Position numbers and translations under genes: made by a program. From positions 1 through 64,000 of the forward strand of contig JANQPA010000055.1 in the NCBI GenBank assembly GCA_028285545.1: a DNA stretch of 64,000 nt, read 5' to 3'. Below the pieces are notes generated by a model. That model saw nothing but the letters and a program-made list of their open reading frames with translations. It did no database searches and was not told the origin of the DNA. Positions 63,401-64,000 of the stretch are shown in pieces. Numbering within the stretch: position 1 is the stretch's first letter; each line of letters opens with the position of its first letter. The stretch is from Saprospiraceae bacterium. Lineage in GTDB: Bacteria > Bacteroidota > Bacteroidia > Chitinophagales > Saprospiraceae.

Positions 63401-64000
63401 CTCCAACAATTTCGGGCTTGGGGGCTTGGTTGACGGTCAAATTGAAGGTATCACTACCAAGACAACCTTTTCCATCTCTGACTGAAACCGAATAAAGACC
63501 ACTAAGATTGGTTTCAAAATTAGGAGTACTGCTACCATTTTGCCATTCATAGGATGAAAAATTAGCCGTAACTGTCAAACTTGCTACTTCATAAGAACAA
63601 ATCTCTGCTGGGCCATTTATAACCGGCTGTGGCAATGCATTTTCTACCAAATCAAAATCATCTACCCCTCTGCAGCCCTCATCATCAGTGACTGTTACCG
63701 AAAAAGTTCCTCCGGATTTAATAAACACATTGTCGCTGCTAGCCCCATTTGACCACTGGTAATTACTGTAGGCCTGGTCAATTTGTAGTTGAACTGAATC
63801 TCCACTACAAAATTCAAGGTCCCCCAATATCTGGGGGTTTGGCTCTTGAAATTGAGTTATGGTAAAGGTGGTATCTTCCCTACAGCCATTGGCATCTGTT
63901 ACAGTAACCTGCACAGTTTCGGCCGTAGTTAATTCAATTGAAGGCATTGTTGATCCTGTAGACCACTGATAGGCCACGTAAGGAATTTGGGTGCTTAAAC
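57432..64000 (-). CDS. Giant T9SS-secreted adhesin with tandem Ig-like repeats (5' end outside window)
   Basis: The frame is open from the stop codon at 57432 to the window edge, about 2189 codons, so the N-terminus is missing. Twenty-two full repeats of about 70 residues, plus one partial, each run as P-x-I-x-G, FC-x-G-D-S, Y-x-WSNG, G-x-Y-x-VTVTD, NGC, with two Cys per repeat, probably one disulfide. Four PKD-like domains (ADAGxD) follow, then a SprB-type segment (PSCLGDTDGSIIV). The C-terminal T9SS type B domain starts VYIPNAFSPNGDGANDQF and includes YDRWGNRLF and WDGTFRRKAMNPGVFVF. Expected to be a surface filament in adhesion or gliding. An in-frame GTG at 63977 is not the start. Confidence 0.92.
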   Translation of the reverse strand, partial: LSTQIPYVAYQWSTGSTMPSIELTTAETVQVTVTDANGCREDTTFTITQFQEPNPQILGDLEFCSGDSVQLQIDQAYSNYQWSNGASSDNVFIKSGGTFSVTVTDDEGCRGVDDFDLVENALPQPVINGPAEICSYEVASLTVTANFSSYEWQNGSSTPNFETNLSGLYSVSVRDGKGCLGSDTFNLTVNQAPKPEIVGDRTFCQGDTLRVEADQDYALYSWSNGDLGKSTGILIPGRYGLTVTDFKGCIGDTSLTPIQFSKPTPAILGDTEFCEGQSVELSLDRTYQTYNWTDGSSSPTIQVDSGGTYTVTITDAVGCDAEASYLVTENPLPEPIISGPAEICSYETASLNVQGGFSSYQWQDGTMDLTIDINQSGTYSVSVTDTKGCLGVDTLEFLVNQAPSPSIQGSTLFCRGDTTSLDAENINYVNYQWNNGASTPSIDITAGGDYTLTVTDVNGCEGIGSFTSSIKELPIPTIDGPMEFCENESTQVQVQETYVNYLWSTGENTPSVSISQAGTYFVTVLDGDGCEGQQSVSIIENPNPQPNIMGDRIFCSNESTNISVESNYSVYLWSTGERSVNIFATQPGNYQVTVIDDKGCSGSTSVDLSTLQAPEPEIIGDQTFCEGDTIGFGLSESFRAYNWSNGLTTRNIEVTLPDNYRVTVTDDNGCQGETTFQAIQFSKPRPVIEGQTAFCEGTVTNLFTQQTYVDYQWSNGSNTRQLTVSEPGTYSVTVVDNIGCVGSSDETVIELQNPEPQIGGDTLLCTGETTILDAGTGYFTYIWDNGNRDQTLNVSQSGSYQVTVFDSQGCSGEDVVEVNIFERPDPIIDGGDKFCPGDTIQIGVASFAAYAWSNGDQAQQINITEPGDYRVTVTNAANCTAEASILVEAFDRPILEVEGDRFFCENSFTVLTATSGYPQYEWSNGSSNSVLMINSPGNYQLEITDVNGCKNQLTAEILEIPTPEPQISGPPNLCSNESTILRVNDDYSNYSWSTGGSTPGIEIQQAGFFEISVTDDFGCIGTDTLTVTALVAPDPTLDGDEDFCPGDSVLLSINDVYQSYNWSDGVSDPSRFIKDEGLYVVQVFADNGCKATLSKRVRARPSPDFEIAGDTTFCEDKSTILSVPDTFSVFLWSTGDTSNVLEVGLPGVYGIELFNEFGCSASKEVEVVELEVIDPILPQEANVCTGDSLILNAGNNYREYLWDDGSTEAIRLVTQAGIYSVTLTNTNGCVQELESEVQETTPVFPEIIGANAVCEGQGLGLFVRGNFTNYQWSTNDTTRAVTVRDAGRYRVTVTDLNGCLTTDEKAVDLLPSPKVDLNGLPYFCEGSSTILSVEVEGGDFEWADGQTSDSIIVNRPGNYGVFVRSSNGCNVVEQVTVEEFRNPRPAISGVQEICSDEETTLDAGNEFLRYEWSTGANEQIIRVANEGIYRVIVTDSSGCQGQASFNLQVNEVPEPIIVGNANLCPGDSVELGLSGPYVAYEWSNGDLDSTIRLGESGIYFVEVTDQNGCKGIGNFNLRDAQKPVINLLGDSVLCEGGLVQMGVEGDFATIRWFDGRGGQSIEIFNPGDYSVTVSNDEGCEQDKVFSIQQVARPIADAGLDMEADCTEPAISLDGSASSTGPQYAYEWTGPDIDKDNQNLLQPLVNVSGRYRLTVKDTINGCVSAVDEVLVTFRNEAPNAMTYSKGVITCDNDTVSLGADPLSGTANYSFRWFDPDGNEISPDSGSNYFTNQSGIHSVTIIDQVTGCSSVKTLNVEENLLAPNADAGPDVFLKCNEPTTALDGTNSDQGDSYSIFWRSLEGFPIIDSTSLSPRISRAGDYVLTIRRLANGCISNDTVRAQTDTLIPVADAGVDARLSCNDPFIRLDGTGSQANGDLTYRWTSPDHPDFLAISAQPAVNKAGTYFLKIEDVENGCIDFDSVFVEDGGAGPEELFFSLIPPSCLGDTDGSIIVDSARGGMEPYMYRFELGRLGATNRWNNLGAGEYRIIVEDSEGCEYLQRVSLPDGGVLSVDLGPDQEIRKGYSAEIEPFLPPINPADLDSILWSPLDDLECLDGNCINVSVSPLFSTTYTLRIIDSKGCEAEDQVRIILVDSADVYIPNAFSPNGDGANDQFTVYSSQFVDEIVDMQIYDRWGNRLFQRSNFPPNEEGLGWDGTFRRKAMNPGVFVFKILVLTKDGEKKEYKGDVTLVR

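Noticed and set aside
63975..63977. GTG at 63977 as the start of the adhesin
   Set aside because: The frame is open upstream to the window edge and the upstream residues continue an Ig-like repeat, so the true start lies outside.

Overview
The window comes from a Bacteroidota chromosome of roughly 39-40% GC, most likely class Saprospiria or a close relative. The phylum call rests on type A and type B type-IX-secretion (T9SS) C-terminal domains, gliding-associated adhesin repeats, SusC-like TonB receptors with an N-terminal carboxypeptidase-regulatory domain, the Bacteroidota form of LptD, the DUF5916, DUF6089 and DUF5694 families, weak Shine-Dalgarno sites and TAnnTTTG-type -7 promoter elements. 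The finer placement is inference. I found no rRNA, tRNA, CRISPR array, phage or insertion-sequence transposase; this is ordinary chromosome with an unusual number of intergenic repeats.

Layout. 1-3.8 kb (minus): a probable metal-uptake pair, a multi-module surface protein cut by the window edge and a ZnuD-like TonB receptor, with TGCAACA-type palindromes over the promoter of the first and just upstream of the second. 3.9-9.7 kb: small hypothetical, DUF5694 lipoprotein, lptD and the divergent amidase gene. 9.7-16 kb: DUF5916 protein, a membrane-bound CadC-like regulator, an alpha/beta hydrolase and a small exported protein. 16.4-22 kb: MlaD-type lipid transport protein, a methyltransferase, and a minus-strand block of ABC exporter, membrane protein and murB. 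22-30 kb: DUF6089 outer-membrane protein, ArsC-like phosphatase, ppk1, a btaA/btaB betaine-lipid gene pair and a GT39 glycosyltransferase. 29.8-32.3 kb: ilvC (fungal Ilv5-like) and ilvA. 32.3-36.2 kb: AraC regulator, DUF1772, NmrA and membrane proteins. 36.2-38 kb (minus): TlpA-like lipoprotein, EVE-domain protein and a lipoprotein. 38-45.6 kb: two hypotheticals, TrmH methyltransferase, a second GT39-like protein, a 190-bp structured element, pyrG and a degenerate CDF-like membrane protein. 45.7-53.5 kb: duplicated beta-helix T9SS protein, TonB receptor, an MsrA homologue without its catalytic Cys, and a PiT-like transporter. 53.8-64 kb: exported caspase-family protein, a DUF2071 protein, and a giant T9SS adhesin with at least 22 Ig-like repeats that runs off the window.

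Themes. Envelope assembly is served by lptD, amidase, mlaD, murB and the ABC exporter. Phosphate economy may link ppk1, btaA/btaB, the PiT-like transporter and the TonB/beta-helix pair with 11-bp-phased TTAAC operator-like repeats; this link is inference. Five consecutive intergenic gaps from 23.4 to 29.8 kb each contain a different short-period repeat, and four of these fold into long hairpins. The least explained objects are the 190-bp element with 19-bp inverted ends at 42741-42930, the phased TTAAC repeats, and the hairpin repeats.
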